Below are positions 4,575-5,047 of a stretch of 5,047 nucleotides of DNA, one piece after another. Under the pieces are notes generated by a model, which searched no databases, had not been told where the DNA came from, and was given only the letters and a program-made list of their open reading frames with translations. The translations under genes and the position numbers were made by a program. The stretch spans positions 1-5,047 of the forward strand of contig JAQGPK010000171.1 in the NCBI GenBank assembly GCA_028293095.1. The letters are read 5' to 3'. Each line of letters starts with the position of its first letter. The stretch's first letter is position 1. This stretch comes from Chlamydiia bacterium (GTDB lineage: Bacteria > Chlamydiota > Chlamydiia > Chlamydiales > FEN-1388).

Positions 4575-5047
4575 ATGGTACTCCAATTTTTAAAATCAGG
4601 CTATCAAGCCTTAAAATCTGCGCTTAAAAAAACACGGGATCGCTTAGCTGATCGTTTGACTACCTTTTTTTCTGGGCCAGTTAATGAAGAAACCGTCAAT
4701 GAACTGGAAGAGATTTTCTACGAGGCAGACTTTGGCGTCAAAACAGCCCAAGAGCTCACAAAAAGAACTAAAGAGTTTTTACGCAAACATCAAGGCTCTT
4801 CTGCTAAAGAGGTCATCTCCTTCCTCGAAAAAGAACTCTTCACACTCCTGCAGCCATTCGACTACACACTCAAAACGTCCCAAGTTCCAGGAGAGCCTAC
4901 AGTCATCTTAGTAGTGGGTACAAATGGGAATGGCAAAACAACTTTTATTGCAAAACTTGCCAAATATCTCATCGATGATGGCAAAACCGTACTCCTTGCC
5001 GCAGCTGACACATTTCGAGCAGGTGCGCAAGAACAGCTAGAAACTTG
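4575..5047 (+). CDS. ftsY: Signal recognition particle receptor FtsY (5' part, truncated by the window end)
   Basis: FtsY is the SRP receptor GTPase, which docks ribosome-SRP complexes at the inner membrane for co-translational insertion of membrane proteins. The visible 157 residues give a short basic N-terminal helix (about 1-30), the N-domain helical bundle with ELEEIFYEADFGVKTA (43-58), and the start of the G domain. The P-loop GTNGNGKTTFIAKLAK is at 115-130, and LLAAADTFRAGAQEQLE at 140-156 is the SRP-GTPase G2/insertion-box region. The usual forms are GxNGxGKTTTxGKLA and DTFRAAA, so Phe124, Ala126 and Gly150 are substitutions, but the catalytic Lys121 and Thr122 are kept. The long acidic A domain of E. 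coli FtsY is absent, leaving an NG-type receptor. Ffh is excluded by the N-terminal sequence and P-loop context. ATG 4575 is preferred because no in-frame start lies between it and the promoter. The ribosome-binding site is weak. Confidence 0.93.
   Translation, partial: MVLQFLKSGYQALKSALKKTRDRLADRLTTFFSGPVNEETVNELEEIFYEADFGVKTAQELTKRTKEFLRKHQGSSAKEVISFLEKELFTLLQPFDYTLKTSQVPGEPTVILVVGTNGNGKTTFIAKLAKYLIDDGKTVLLAAADTFRAGAQEQLET

Overview
The window most likely comes from a member of the Chlamydiota, probably an environmental (amoeba- or arthropod-associated) lineage rather than Chlamydia itself. This rests on gene content and order: ftsY, sucC, sucD and htrA lie together, a neighbourhood I recall from Chlamydia genomes. 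It also rests on a short FtsY that begins almost directly at the NG domain. The assignment is inference and has not been checked against a database.

Layout. Bases 1-562 (+) are the 3' end of an htrA/degP-type periplasmic serine protease gene, covering two PDZ domains, followed by a strong intrinsic terminator at 583-616. Bases 617-1354 contain no convincing gene. They are a repeat island with two families of short A/T-tailed repeats, one built on TTTGCG-type units and one on CTCTGTG-type units. The first family includes a 43-nt perfect inverted repeat (660-702 against 1210-1252). Between its arms lies a more GC-rich stretch (about 50% G+C by hand count over 1021-1190) with five consecutive small hairpins, the last followed by a T tract. 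Bases 1355-4496 (-) form a tightly overlapping three-gene unit read as sucC, sucD and an M50 site-2-type membrane metalloprotease with a helical, TPR-like C-terminal tail. Bases 4575-5047 (+) are the 5' part of ftsY, divergent from sucC across a 78-bp intergenic region that carries a very good sigma70-type promoter for ftsY.

How the genes work together. SucC and SucD form succinyl-CoA synthetase of the TCA cycle, and the 13-nt gene overlap suggests coupled translation. The M50 protease starts inside the sucD stop codon (ATGA overlap), so it is probably co-expressed with a metabolic enzyme to which it has no obvious functional link. HtrA and FtsY act in envelope protein quality control and membrane protein targeting, and the M50 protease is also a membrane enzyme. 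The window is therefore mostly envelope/proteostasis genes around a TCA-cycle operon. The least explained part is the repeat island and its hairpin cluster.
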